The notes under the pieces: generated by a model
Database searches by the model: none
What the model saw: the letters and a program-made list of their open reading frames with translations, nothing else
Told to the model about the DNA's origin: nothing
Shown: piece by piece, positions 26,601 to 38,000 of the stretch
Layout of the letters: the number at the start of each line of letters is the position of its first letter
Position numbering within the stretch: the first letter of the stretch is position 1
Translations under genes and position numbers: made by a program
Origin: Litomosoides sigmodontis
Lineage: Eukaryota; Nematoda; Chromadorea; Rhabditida; Onchocercidae
Assembly (NCBI GenBank): GCA_963070105.1
Contig: OY718808.1
Span: 993,238 to 1,057,237 of the forward strand
DNA: 64,000 nt
Direction of reading: 5' to 3'

Positions 26601-29382
26601 GAATTGAAGCAAACGAATAACTCAATGAATGGGAAAAATTTTCAGTGTTCTAAAATTTATTTAAATGTTACTGTTGGAACGAAATGAACGACTTAATTTC
26701 GATTTAACTGTTGCTATAAATTTACTGCATCACTGATAGGTTAGGAATGAATAAATTGCAATTTGAAGTGAAATAAAAATATTTTAATGAACCCTTTTTG
26801 CTGTAATACCTGTAGGAGAGGTATGGCGAGAAAATGAGAAGGAGAAAGAGAGACACAGAGAGAGAGGGAGAGAGAGATAATTTTGTTTATAGCATTACAA
26901 AATCATTTCTATTCATTTTGTTGGCATATTCATTTCTGGTAGATATATTGTTGCAATTCGCTACTAGGCGATACTGGAAGGAGTTATTTTATGAGGGCAA
27001 TAAAAATTACATCTTATGGCTCAGTTTGATTGATATGAGAGGGAAGGGATTTGGAGGAAAAATGGGAAAGCTTTGTTGAAACAGCTAAAAATCAGCTGGT
27101 CGCAAACGCTTCTTGAAAAAAAAAAAGCAACAATACTTTTTTGATTTGCAAAATTGAAAATTTAATGAACGAAAAAAATTTCACAATTTATGGTGAAGTA
27201 GTTAGCCAATCACTGAAAGGCAACGTAGAGGAATTCTGTAGCTCTTATCTCTTATTAATAAGCTTAAAATATTAATTAGAGAAAATTTGAATCAAACTTT
27301 CGCTTTGAAAAGGTGTAAACGTTGATTAAATGAGATTTTATCCTCTATCACTACTAAAATATAAATGGATTAGCAAAAAATTGTAATTAAAACGAAACAA
27401 TCGCTGCATATATTTACATATTTATTTGAGAGAGTGAAGTCAAAATACGGCGAAATCAAAAAAAATATGAAATAAGAATTAAATACTGCGTTTATTTGCG
27501 CAATTTCCTTTCAAAATATCAAGTAATGAGAATTCTGTTCTTTGGATTGAATGGTGCATTCATTCATGCAAGGAATGCACAGCATTTTAAAATAAAAGAG
27601 AATTTTAAAACTGAATTCGAATTTCAAATTCTGTTTATTAGAGTTGAGAGGGGGAAAAATTTTACGGTAGTAACTGTAATTCCTGAGGAATATATAATTA
27701 ATCGATTTCCTTCAGGTTTATCAATGCTAGACGAAGGATTGTTCAACCAATGATTGATCAAAGTAATCGTGCTGGACGACCAAACGGTGTTAGTGTTTTT
27801 AAAAATCGGAGGAGGAAGAATAGCAGCCAAAGTCCTGGTCCATCACCTGGTCAGCTAATTCTTTTTTTTCTCTCTGTGCAATCCAACTTTTTTTGAAAAA
27901 TTCAGATTGTTGTTCGTAAAATGTAATAACACCACATGTAGGAAGAGCAGTTATTTTGTTTATAATTTGTTGAAGTAGTGGTACTAAAAAGAGTATTCAA
28001 GTACTCTATCGAAATTTGCAGTACAGTAATCCTCGTCTCTATAGTTTTTCTAATTTACTACCACTATCTCGTACTTTTCATGATACGCAAGAGGTGTATG
28101 GTAAAATTTTTAAAAAATTTCAATTTAACAAAATTGTTATTCTGAGTGGAAATGATTTGAAGAGTCGGTTTGATTTGCATATTTAATAATGTGTGCTTAA
28201 TAAATTGTTGATTGAACTGCAAAATCAGTTGATTCCTTCTTATGTTCTTAGTGATTCTTTTCCATTTGATAAATTAAAACAATTCAGATTTGCTCGGTGT
28301 TGGTCATACATACAGTCCGGACAGTAATCAGTTAAGTGCAGCGGCAGCAGCGGGCTATCCAGCGCAAGCAATGTTTCCGAGTAATCCGTATGCAGCCGGT
28401 ATTGCTCATCCAGCGTTCACCAATCCGGCGTATGCTTCCATCTCCTTATTTTAATTCTTTTTTCCTGTTGACAATTTAATTTAAAGTTTTAAAAGGCACC
28501 AATCGGCATATCTTGATATCTAAATTCGTATTTATCCAAACAATCCATCACCTGTTGTTTCCTGGAATAGTTTATTTATGTTGTTGCTAATTTTTAGTAT
28601 TATTGAAGAGCCCATTGTTAGTTATACAGCTTGATTAAATATTTAATTTAATTTAAAATATTGAAAGTATTTGATCGGAATTTTATTTCATTTTTTCTAC
28701 GGTAGTTGCTTGATTAGATGGCCATAAAATACATGTCAAGACCTATAAATGAGAGGAAAAAGAATGTTTGAATTCATGAAACTTTCAAAATACCACCGCT
28801 CCTTACTTCTACCCTTATTTTACGCTAAATAATAGCATATTGGACGCGTGGGTGTAAATTATCAAGGAAAGAAATCGCAGAGAGCGAAGACGTTTTACGG
28901 AAGTGTACTATTAATAACACTTCCTTGTCCTATCCAACAGATGTTTTTAATCACTTTCTGAAGCGATAATTATAATTTTTCGTTTAAAATTTCTTTTTGT
29001 AAGAATGGTTTTTCGTGCAAAATTTAGTTGTTACCTTAAAATGGTGTCAAAATTTAGCGAATAAATGCGAATTCAATGAAAGAATTTTACATTCATAGAT
29101 AAATTTTCCACTTCCAAATGAAAACATTTATCAATTTCCTAAATATAATAAATGAAGTAGGATATTTTAGAGTACTTTTTAATTTAAATTTTAAATTAAG
29201 ATTCATTTTTGAATACGAAACAAAAAAGTGACATAGTGTGTTGCAGTGCATTGACGGGCCATATGTTTATGCCGGGACCGATGAGCCATATGATGGCACC
29301 GTATAGTGCGGCGCAAACACAGATGGGCGCAAATGTATGGATGGAATCGTTGATGCCAGGCCATATGTCTATGGACGCATAA
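5299..29382 (+). CDS. unc-62: UNC-62 / Meis-homothorax TALE homeodomain transcription factor (5'-partial)
   Basis: Exons: 5299-5489, 6334-6505, 6835-6885, 7090-7140, 11465-11628, 11698-11779, 15299-15534, 15870-15970, then either 17402-17766 or 18715-18899, then 20474-20550, 27716-27849, 28288-28429, 29247-29382 (TAA). All junction phases agree, giving 633 or 573 codons in the window. The Meis/PKNOX N-terminal domain is clear: HPLFPLL followed by FEKCELAT, then [11 protein letters not shown] and [12 protein letters not shown] over exons 2-5. This domain binds PBC partners (CEH-20/EXD class). A variable linker with Ala and Gln runs follows, then a TALE homeodomain with the PYP insertion (HPYPSE) and recognition helix [12 protein letters not shown]. 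The tail is Met/Ala/Pro-rich and ends GHMSMDA. Meis proteins bind DNA in the nucleus with PBX and Hox partners in development. The start codon is not visible. Introns reach about 7 kb (20551-27715). Confidence 0.95.
5655..5682. repeat. (GA)n microsatellite
   Basis: An uninterrupted GA dinucleotide run lies in the unc-62 intron directly after the first visible exon. Similar GA or CT runs occur at about 12361-12397, 13797-13861, 21219-21238, 24469-24487, 31495-31516 and 47989-48052. Confidence 0.9.
6033..6059. repeat. (CA)n microsatellite
   Basis: A CA dinucleotide run in the same unc-62 intron as the GA tract at 5655. It is a plausible length-polymorphic marker. Confidence 0.9.
10205..10248. 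repeat. GATA/GATT tetranucleotide repeat
   Basis: Three GATA-type units are followed by GATT/TGAT units, inside the long unc-62 intron just before the GC-richer island. Confidence 0.8.
10302..10475 (+). CDS. Hypothetical 57-codon open frame in a GC-richer intron island
   Basis: An ATG at 10302 opens a 57-codon frame ending in TAA at 10473-10475. It sits in a 250-bp island of visibly higher GC than the surrounding intron. The peptide is soluble-looking and Cys-containing: it starts [12 protein letters not shown] and ends [10 protein letters not shown] ttgcag acceptor-like site lies 11 bases upstream of the ATG. I do not recognise it. It could be a nested small gene, an alternative unc-62 terminal exon (though phase 1 entry does not fit the phase 0 end of exon 7090-7140), or a conserved non-coding element that is open by chance. 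Confidence 0.25.
   Translation: MHSCKCRELSEFDFGLSFATIERVQAAYCSLSGAYAILFTELRQSDRREEVLYPCDC
10834..10847 (+). repeat. 14-base poly-G run
   Basis: An uninterrupted run of 14 G lies on the coding strand of an unc-62 intron. A similar 13-G run is at 21315-21327. Such runs can form G-quadruplexes and are very unlikely by chance in DNA this AT-rich. Confidence 0.85.
11780..15298 (+). other. unc-62 intron (3.5 kb), low-complexity rich
   Basis: The intron contains several CT and GA/GT microsatellites (12361-12397, 13447-13473, 13797-13861) and no supported coding sequence. Frames that cross these tracts give Ser/Leu or Arg/Glu repeats and are not credible genes. Confidence 0.8.
15347..15418 (+). repeat. 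unc-62: Coding Ala/Gln repeat in the unc-62 linker (GCAGCT hexamers and CAA/CAG run)
   Basis: Within exon 15299-15534, GCA/GCT codons encode an Ala run and then CAA/CAG codons encode 15 consecutive Gln. Mixed CAA/CAG use suggests moderate rather than extreme length instability. The tract lies between the PBC-interaction domain and the homeodomain, where transcription factors often carry disordered low-complexity segments. Confidence 0.9.
17402..17766 (+). CDS. unc-62: unc-62 alternative homeodomain exon, canonical type ('7a-like')
   Basis: The exon follows acceptor cttacag and ends at ACG|gttagt. It enters in phase 1 (G from exon 15870-15970 plus GA) and leaves in phase 0. The first ~95 codons are Gln/Ser/Thr-rich low complexity. 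The last ~25 encode the homeodomain arm and helix 1: [19 protein letters not shown] then HHLT. That block is very close to the usual Meis form and joins directly to HPYPSE in exon 20474-20550. In C. elegans unc-62 a comparable pair of mutually exclusive exons (7a/7b) is known, and this exon appears to be one partner. Which partner it matches by orthology is inference. Confidence 0.88.
18715..18899 (+). CDS. unc-62: unc-62 alternative homeodomain exon, divergent type ('7b-like')
   Basis: The exon follows acceptor tttccag and ends at ACT|gtaagt, a strong donor. It has the same entry phase (1) and exit phase (0) as exon 17402-17766, so each splices in frame with the flanking exons, but joining the two together would shift the frame. 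It encodes a Gly/Ser-rich linker and then a different arm and helix 1: [20 protein letters not shown], then FQNLT. Compared with the other exon it is more basic, lacks the GIFPK..TNIM core, and keeps the R-A-W-L-F helix motif. The rest of the homeodomain is shared. Confidence 0.88.
20551..27715 (+). other. Very long unc-62 intron (7.2 kb) interrupting the homeodomain
   Basis: The intron splits the tryptophan codon of the recognition helix (TG | G in VNNW). Nothing inside could be supported as a gene. It contains a 13-G run (21315-21327), GA tracts near 21219 and 24469, and AT-rich unique sequence. Its length makes it a candidate location for enhancers, but no specific element is recognisable. 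Confidence 0.8.
21315..21327 (+). repeat. 13-base poly-G run
   Basis: A second uninterrupted G run on the unc-62 coding strand, in the intron that divides the homeodomain. See the run at 10834. Confidence 0.85.
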
Positions 29383-29398
29383 ATATGAATATGGCACG

Positions 29399-29429
29399 AC
29401 AGGATACCAGTCACTTCATGGTATCCTGT
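29399..29429 (+). other. Stem-loop just after the unc-62 stop codon
   Basis: An 11-bp perfect inverted repeat (ACAGGATACCA and its complement) with a 9-base loop begins 17 bases after the TAA at 29380-29382. It would form a hairpin at the start of the 3' UTR. Its function is unknown. Confidence 0.7.
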
Positions 29430-32400
29430 TGATGATGGAGTAGTGCGGATCCGGAAGGAAACAAAAAGAAAACGAAAACTCTGAAGCTCCGGAAAAGATC
29501 CGTGTGGTCAGCGGATTCAATGAAATATTTTCAACGTAAATTGTATTTGCACACGGATGAAATCCAGGAAAGTAGTAATACAATATCACGGATCAATGAT
29601 AGGATGAAGATAGAGGAGGAGGATACTGTAAGCAGTCAGTGTATTCTAAAATATAGCAGATTTTCATTTATTTATATTTTTTGTCTTCTCTTTCTCTCTC
29701 TCTCTCTCCCTTTCTCTTTCTTTCTTCCTTCCTCTCACTCTTTTTTGAATTAATTCTAAAAAGTTAGCGGAGAAAAAAGATGGATGAGATGGGATGAGAT
29801 GAGGTGATGATGATGAAGGTAGTAATGGCGAGGAAAAGAGAAATTGTTTCTTTTGCCAAAATAATATGTGCAAGAAATATTTTAATTCTAAAACTATTTG
29901 TAAACTTAATTATTAATTTACAAAATTTTTTACTTTTAACAGTGGACAATTTTCTAAGAAGCAAAACGAACTTAGTTTTTTATAAATGTTACTAATTATT
30001 AATTTTTTAATTTGCTCAAATTGAATTTCCGAACTCAGTTCTGCATATTTCGGTGTGTTTTCCTATTTTTGCGAAGCGTTTTTTTTGCTTTTTTTTGCGT
30101 TTTATTTCTTTTGTTGCTTTTTATACGTTTGAAAAGTGAATAATTCATTGTTAATTTTTGCTAATTTACGAAACGTATTCGATAAAATTTAACAAATTTT
30201 TTTAATTTTACTTGTCATTTATTTGTTTGTGTTTGAATTTGAATTTTTAAATTCAAACATTTTTTTTCTTGAACACCCTTGATATATGTTAAAATTTTAA
30301 TTGCAAATAGCGCCAACCTATAGAAATATTATTAAAAATGGAATAGTAATGATAGTAATATTATCATTGTCGTATTAACTTAAGCTGTTTGAAAGGATTT
30401 TTTTTTAAAAAAAAATTTTAGAGAAAAAAAACTTTCAACAAACAAAATTAAATTTTATTTGCTTTCTTTTTCACCAACTCATCTTTTGTTATAATTTGTT
30501 TGGAAATTGAATTTAATATATGAAATTATTCTATTGTTGGGCATGCAGTTTCACTATGAAATAAATCAAGCTTACAATTTATCCACAAATAATAAAACTT
30601 AAGATATTTTTTCTCATTTAAATTTATTATCGAGAAGTGTATCGATGAGCCATTTCCAATCATTTTATGCAAGTTTGTGATCAGATATGCCAATGAAGTG
30701 CTAACCAATTGGGAAAACAGTAATTTGCATATAGTTTTGGACATATGAACTCAGTTGCTTAGCCGGTGGAAAAGAAGGATCTTTTACTGTACTATTGTAT
30801 TTTCTTGTTTTACTGCATGATAAGTAGAATGATAAGTACAGTACACCTTACAGTAATGTGATAAATCCTTTTTCAGTATCATTTTCTTGACGGTTTCTTT
30901 CGTTTTCAAAAATCTTTTTCTGCTAAACACCTTTGTCACAAATGCGTTACAATCGTTCGAACCAAAAGAAAAGGAAAAAAGAAGATGGAAGAAGCAAAGT
31001 ATTAGTTTAGTGACTAATTCTATTATTTTATATTATACGATTAATTAATTAATAATCTAAGAACTGTACTTGTTGTTTATTCTATCACTATTATCACAGT
31101 ATTATCTTTACCACTAATATTATATTAATATTTTCGGTATACAGGGCGCTTGCTTTTCTTTTCCTTGAAAATTTTTTTGTTCCATTTTTTCTCCTTTTAT
31201 GTTTTTCTTCTCACTCGTACACACACTCTCTCTCTCTCACTGTCTGTTCTCCCTGAAAGTTATTCATTTCAATAGTGGAAAAATAATTTGTGTTATCATT
31301 TTATTATATTTTTTGTTCATTTTCATATATCCGGAAAAAAGCATATGGAAATGTCAATTCGAAGTTTAAAAATGAGAAATTAGGAAAGAATGTGTTGAAA
31401 CGCATTGCTAAGACTAAATTATTTTGGAAAGTATTCCCTCATTTTCCCCTGTTTCATTTAAAATTTCATTGCACCTCTCTTTTGTTTTCCTCTTTCTCTC
31501 TCTCTCTCTCTCTCTCTTCCTCTCCCTCTCCTCTTCCTTAAACCTTTTCAAAACTATCGTTTTAAAGTCCTATTAACTGCAGAAACGAAAAGTCTAATTT
31601 TTTTTAAATTTTCCGGACAGAAAAGTGGATGTTTTCCATTTCCGTTTGTGTTTTTTCCTACGACGCGGGCGCTATTTATCCATGACCCTTTGTTTCCCAT
31701 TCTTTCGTACTCAAATATGCGTGTAATTTGTTTGTTTATTTACTTATTTTCTTTTCGTTTTTTTTTGAAAAGCGAAAATTTTCATCCAATAATTTTATTT
31801 CATTTATGCTAATTAATTCATTAACCAATTAAAAAGCAATTGGAAAGGACGCGGAAAAATTGATTAAGAGATTGTCGTTGCAATGTGAAATTTTACTGAG
31901 CTATTTAAGAAAAGTTGCAATTTTTGTCTAAAATTTTTTCCATTACAGTAATATGCATTCGGCTAGCTATTTGATAATAATAATATTATCATTATTATTG
32001 TATTATTTAAATGCTTCAGTAACTACTACTTATGCCAATTGGAACAAATGTGTTATTTCATGTAAGCTGAGAAAGTTTCATTGACATTTTAAAATTCCTT
32101 TTTTTTTGTTCTGTTTTCTGCAGACGATTTTCAAATTGATGAAATTTTGAAAAAAAAAAAGATTTTTTGTAATATTTATAAATTTATAGAATTTGATAAG
32201 GAAAGGAAAAGTGCATGTCTGATAAGGAAATGATTGTCAAATAATATGCAAGGGTCTGCTGGAAGGGAGGAAAATAATTTCTCAACTTTTTGATGAAATT
32301 TCAAACTAACTATTCGGTATGTTCCGTCGTAACTTCTTTATTAGTTCTATTGAATGATTAGGTTTTATTTGTGATTATATGCAAAAGGCATAGTATATTG

Positions 32401-33424
32401 TTAAATGTTTGAATTTATCATTATCAATTTGATTTGATTTATCATCGATGATTACATTACATGTCTTTTTCACACCACAAAATTTTACTTTTCATTTTCG
32501 TACCTTTTCGCTTTGTTTTTTCGTCTTTTCGTCGTTTGTGTTATCTCATTGATAAAAATTCTATTTGCTGTGAATTTTCATGAACAAATTCAATAAAAGC
32601 ATTGAACATTCAGAAGTTGCGCACTCTTTTTTCACCAAAATTTAGCGTGAAAAAATTACCGAAAAAATGCCAAACAAAAAAATTGAATTTTTTTTAAAAA
32701 AAAAAAGGAGCAATAAAAATTTTGATTAGAGGAAAAGTTTTAGCTTGTGCTAAATTAAGAAGAAAAAGCGACAACTTTTAGTCAAAGTATTTTCATTGAA
32801 AAGACAGCAAAAAATTTTGATTGATAGTGAGAAAGGCGGAAAGTGAGGAAAAAAGTAACAAACGATAGGAATTAATGCATTGCGTTAGTGTTTGATAAAT
32901 TTTGATATTAGTAAATTTGTCGAATTGTCAATTGCAGGTTCTACACATAGTCATGTCTTAGCGCCTCTCTGCCATTTGAATTTTTAAAACTGTGATTTTT
33001 AAATTTCAAATATTTGAAACACTCACAGCTCACAGCTAACACAACATGCTGAACGTATTTTAGTTGATCGAATTAGCTGCCAATAGAGTAACGGTGTAAA
33101 ATTAAAGTTTCAATTTTCACTGGATAATTACACCGAGTGTTTTTACAGTGATGTACGCCCATTTTCCATCTAGCAGGTTTTCTTACGTGGTTTTCCATCC
33201 TGTTTTACATCAATCTTCCTTTCTTCATTATTTTGTAAAAATTTGCAACTCCGTCCATGCGCATTTTCTAAACATTTTGCAAACGATGCAACAACTGAAA
33301 CTATTTTGCGTGAACTTAATTTAAAATTTTTGCTTACTGAACTTTTCCTAGTTATTTTATCGTTCGTTTTATTTTCTTCCTCAAGCAGAATAAATTAGGT
33401 TCAGCAAAATTATACAAATAATTT

Positions 33425-33615
33425 CGTTATATTATCAATAATAATGATATGAGTTTTAATAATGGTATTTATCGCAATAGTAGCGGGTAATATAGGAGCA
33501 GTAATAACAGTATTAGTAGTCGCTGTAGGTAATATAACGATAGTATTAATAATAGTAATAATAATGTTAATTATAATGATGATAATAGTAATGGCAATGA
33601 TAATGGTAATGTGGG
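33425..33615. repeat. Degenerate AAT/GAT/AGT trinucleotide tract
   Basis: About 190 bases with a strong three-base period (AATAATGAT.., AATAGTAAT..). Read on the + strand it would encode mainly Asn, Ser, Gly and Asp but is interrupted by two TAA codons, so it is taken as a decayed microsatellite. Confidence 0.7.
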
Positions 33616-33654
33616 AGCAGTTGAACTGCTTTGTCTAAAACAAAGGGATTGAAA

Positions 33655-33801
33655 TTAGTTGAAGTGTGCATCGCACGGTGTATCTTTTGAAGTCTCCGAA
33701 CAATCGATGGTCAGCAGCCGTCCGTCGTCATTTATTTGTCTGTTGTCGACCGTCGAAACTGTCATTCGGCCACTTGCATTTTGTCTGTCAATCTCCGTGT
33801 C
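33655..33801 (-). CDS. Candidate C-terminal coding exon of an unidentified minus-strand gene
   Basis: On the minus strand a tttcaag acceptor at 33802-33803 is followed by 48 open codons and TAA (33657-33655). The peptide begins DTEIDRQNASGRMTVSTVDN and ends DTPCDAHFN. Base composition is more GC-rich than the flanks and the frame looks protein-like (polar, few Leu/Ile/Phe). Two further coding-like minus-strand pieces lie upstream, at 34306-34416 (a 36-codon ATG frame) and 34488-34541. I could not join them into one transcript. They might be distal exons of the membrane-protein gene at 35-38 kb or a separate gene. Confidence 0.35.
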   Translation of the reverse strand, partial: DTEIDRQNASGRMTVSTVDNRQINDDGRLLTIDCSETSKDTPCDAHFN

Positions 33802-35085
33802 CTTGAAACATTAGTTGATGGAAAAGCGATAAATCAAACTTTAAAATCACTTTGAAATGGAACAATTGCTTGCCATACATCACATTTCGTACATTTCCAT
33901 CTTGTTCCTATCAAATTTATCAGTTCCCTAATGATAAATGAAATTTGAAATTTGTCAAACAAAATACGACGATAAGCAATTCCATTACTTTCAAATAATT
34001 AATTTGCCTTACGTTAATGTTAAACTTGCACATTACTACTTATACTGTTACTAGTTCAAGTGATATATTAAAATATAATATGGCATATGAGTTATATGTA
34101 TGAGTGAAAATAAATAAATTGAATTTAACTGAAAAGAAAGAATTAATCAACCCATTGTTCGTTGCTCTTTTTTATTAGAAGTAATTGTCCAATTGTCTGA
34201 AGGATATTGTCGTTTGACATGAAATCAGTGAAAGAACTAAATTTTTAAACCTCTAATTTTTATTTTAATTATTTTAATGAAAAAGTAAGTGGAGGTTGTT
34301 GGTTCTCATCGTTGCACGTCAAAAAGCGTAATATAAGTGAACAATCGGAATACGACAGCTTTATTGAATGCAATCACGGAATGTGTTTGCACGTTCACTT
34401 CGTTAATATCAACCATTCTTATCACCAGCCACTATCATATCACCGTGGAGAGCGGAATAAGTGTCGGATGAAAAGAAAAGTACTGCTTTAACTGATCAAT
34501 GAAGTTTCTCGCAGCTTCTTCCCAACCCTATCTTCAACCTTCTGATAGCTAATTGAAACTAATTAACAAACAATGAAATATGCTGTAAGCATCTGCTACA
34601 ATAATTCATACCCCGCAAATAAATAAATCTCCAAATAAGCGATAAAATACATAAATAAGTATTATCTGAAAATGACAGCTGAATTTCGCAGCGTACTGTA
34701 TCATGTACGGTACTTTTTAAAATTGAATAAGGCTTCTTTCTCATAAACTAACCCCGTTGTTGTGCAACTTTAGTTCAAATGATCACTTTAGCTAAGATTT
34801 GTTCAGTCGTTTCGCTGAAAAAATTACCTCACGAAGAAATACTGTCTATTCTTCTCTTCTGAATTTCTTATTTACCTCTCGCCTTAGTATTTTGAAGTTT
34901 AAAATTGAAAATTTCCAGCTAAATTAATTAACGAACGTATTCCATTATGCAAATTCAAATAAAGCAAGTTAATAATTTGCAACAATGTTTACGAATGTTC
35001 ATTTATACAAAAGTAGTAAATAAACGTATTTTAAGCTTGACACACTGAGCATAAATGTACTTCACGACGGTTCGTCTTCAGATTG

Positions 35086-38000
35086 CTACAAATCCTCAGA
35101 TCCGGTTTCTGATCCTTCTTCGCTTTGTGATTCCGATTCTGTTGATGACAATTCGAGTGCTTCATCGGACATGCTTTCACTTCTGCAATACATCTTACAT
35201 TTACTTCATCGCGTGTCTTGACAAGTTAAATTTTATTTACACTTTCTCGATCGGCCAATTTCAAAAGTGAAAGTTTTCCAGTCGAAACTGTAAAAGTGCT
35301 TCGAACCTTTTCCTTTGCGTGTCTTGCAATTTTGCAGTTTGCATTTGATCATCTTCCAGCAGCTAAATTCATTGAAATTGAGAAACAAAGGGTATAATTC
35401 GATTTTTTTTTTGAAATTATTCTTTTCGCACATTATCTCACTTTTCATTCAAAAATTTCGTATAACCTTATTCGGCATTAATTAGGAATTTTTAGTGTGA
35501 GTGACAATAAGTGCTCAGATCTCATAATTTCTCCAATTTTTCACCAACCTATTGAAAATAAAAAAGCGCAAAACATACCTTTTCTTCTAATCGATGAGGC
35601 AATTTTGGTATATCTTTGTTGAACATTGCGCTGTCACCTACAAATGCCATTTGCGCATGAAGCAATGAATGGAAGTAGTAATAATAGAAGTAATAGTTGC
35701 CATTTTGTTATTGAAAAGTGCTCAAATAACTAACTGGAGGGTAAATTAAAATTGAACGCTAACAAATTCTATAACCACAAAATAAGCAACTCAAATATGA
35801 ATAAAATGAAAATTTCTTTTCTATAAAATTCGTTCCTGAAAGTACTAACTAAAGCACTAAATTAACAAGCAAATGAAGAAATTCAATTTTTACAATAATT
35901 TTCTAAGTTTATAAATTACTCTCCCTAATTTTAGCAAAAATTCATACATTTCATAATTCATTGCATTTATTTAATGAGAAAATTACCAAAGTCACTGCAT
36001 GTAACAGATTTTGTCGACGCCGATCGTCGTGCTTCAATTAGCATTTTGCGCTTTCGAAGTGTACGGGAGTGCGCAGATGATTCTTGCGTTGCCTACGGTA
36101 CTCAATCATTGCGACGCCGTTAGGAAAGAAAGACTATCGTATTTATCACTTTATCTTTCGGTTCCAATCAGCTAATTTATTTAATTATTTGTAGATATAT
36201 TTTGCAACCAACTAATCTAATTATTTGTTTCCTAGCGAAAGTGTTAGGGCAAAATTCAAAGAGCAAGCCATCAATTAGTAATTAAAGCAAAAATGCTGCA
36301 ATTAGCTTTATCAAAACCGAGAAAATGTTGTCATTATTACAACTAAACGCCTACCAGTAATCACTAAATAACTTATAATTTATTTCTTGTCAGATGCGAT
36401 CAACAATTACAGTCTCACGACGTACTACACGACCATTTAGGTTTACGGTATAGTGCCCATTACTGTGTAGGCCCGCAGTACATGGTACAAATAATATTTA
36501 TGATTTTTCACTATAAATTAGTTGTTAATTATTTTGAGTCACACCACAAGTTATAATGGTGATTTGCGTCATCAAAGTACTGTCATTGATTCGTACTCCA
36601 CTACGGTAGTGGTAAATTCATGATTATGAGTTACAACGAATGCTTGGTAATACGCATTACTTTGCTTATTATTTGTTTGATGTTTTGCAGCTTAGCCAAA
36701 ATGTGCAAATTCTAACATCTTCTCTAACTTTCCTCTTATCGATAATGCCGCTTTGCTTGCCTTCATATTTGACCGCTACCACCGGTGCGGTGTCCTTTCT
36801 CGAACTACCATATTTACCACCCAGCAAATGACCACGGCGATTTTCACAATCGTAATAGCACGCAAGTGCTGTGATTGCAAGCAAAAGTATCACCAAAATT
36901 GCAAGCAAAATCAAAACATACAGCCTAAAATTATTGCTGTAAGTATTTTAAATTTTGATCTCAACTATTTTAAAAGTGAATTTCGCTCCAGGAAACACAG
37001 AAATGAAATTTGATTAAACTGTAACAGAATTGCAAGAGATCAGAAAAAAAATGAGCAATTAATGAAATAATCTACTGCATTAATAAATTGCATTAAATTG
37101 TCGAACTGCGAATTCAGATAACAATTTTAAATAAATCTTCTACGTTAGGACATTAAAGTAAGGCATCAATATCCTCTTCAAAGCCCTTACGATGTCAATT
37201 TCACTTTCGACTATAAACTTTCATTTCAGCATTTAAATTTAAGCTAATGTCTTATTATTTGTTCGCAAGGACTGCTCTTTTAACAGCCATAATTATCTAA
37301 ATTTTGAATAAAAAACAAAAGCAATGAACCTAAAATAGCCAAAAATCAATTTATCTTTGTATTTTGTCGGTGTGATAGTAGTAGCATTTGAAAGTGTCCT
37401 ATTAACTTCCGTGTCATTCCACGTAGTAACATTGTACTTTTGCATCCAATCAAACCGCTCATAAGTCGACGCATCCTCTATGCTTGTCAGCAAAGACCGG
37501 ACAATACTTTCCTTTTCTGCTTCATCTTCGTCCGGTTTCAAATTTACTTCCGTATCTCTGACACGTCGTATTTTTCGATGAAAAATTTTCCTTCCCCATT
37601 CTGCAAATCAAACTTTTAAAATGAAAAATTTTATTCTAAAACATAAGAACGCCTTTTTTTTTTAAAAAAAAAAAATAAGAGCGATATAACTGTTCGCACA
37701 TTCTCAGTTTATAATCAAAAAGAAAAAGGGAAATTTAAATTAGAAGTTTTTCAATCACTTCGAATATGTCTCAAGTGTTGCAGATTAAATTTTGAAAACA
37801 CTTGAAATGTAATAAGTGACAGAAATGTCACTAATCCATCATTGCGTGCCAATTTTGGGATGAGAAGTAAAACTTATTTTTATCTGATAATAAGAAACAT
37901 AACTTTCTCGAAGTAACAGTTTGACCTGACAAGAGACGTTGCATGTACAATGTGTTATATTCGTTGGTATCGGCTGTTAGCGACAGTCGAATAGATGCTA

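Larger units (their letters stand above)
29383..35085. other. Intergenic region between the 3' ends of unc-62 and the minus-strand membrane-protein gene
   Basis: The region holds the unc-62 3' UTR, long AT-rich DNA, a CT microsatellite at about 31495-31516, a degenerate AAT-type trinucleotide tract at about 33425-33615, and a set of GC-richer minus-strand coding-like islands between 33655 and 34545 (listed separately). No complete gene was built. Confidence 0.6.
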
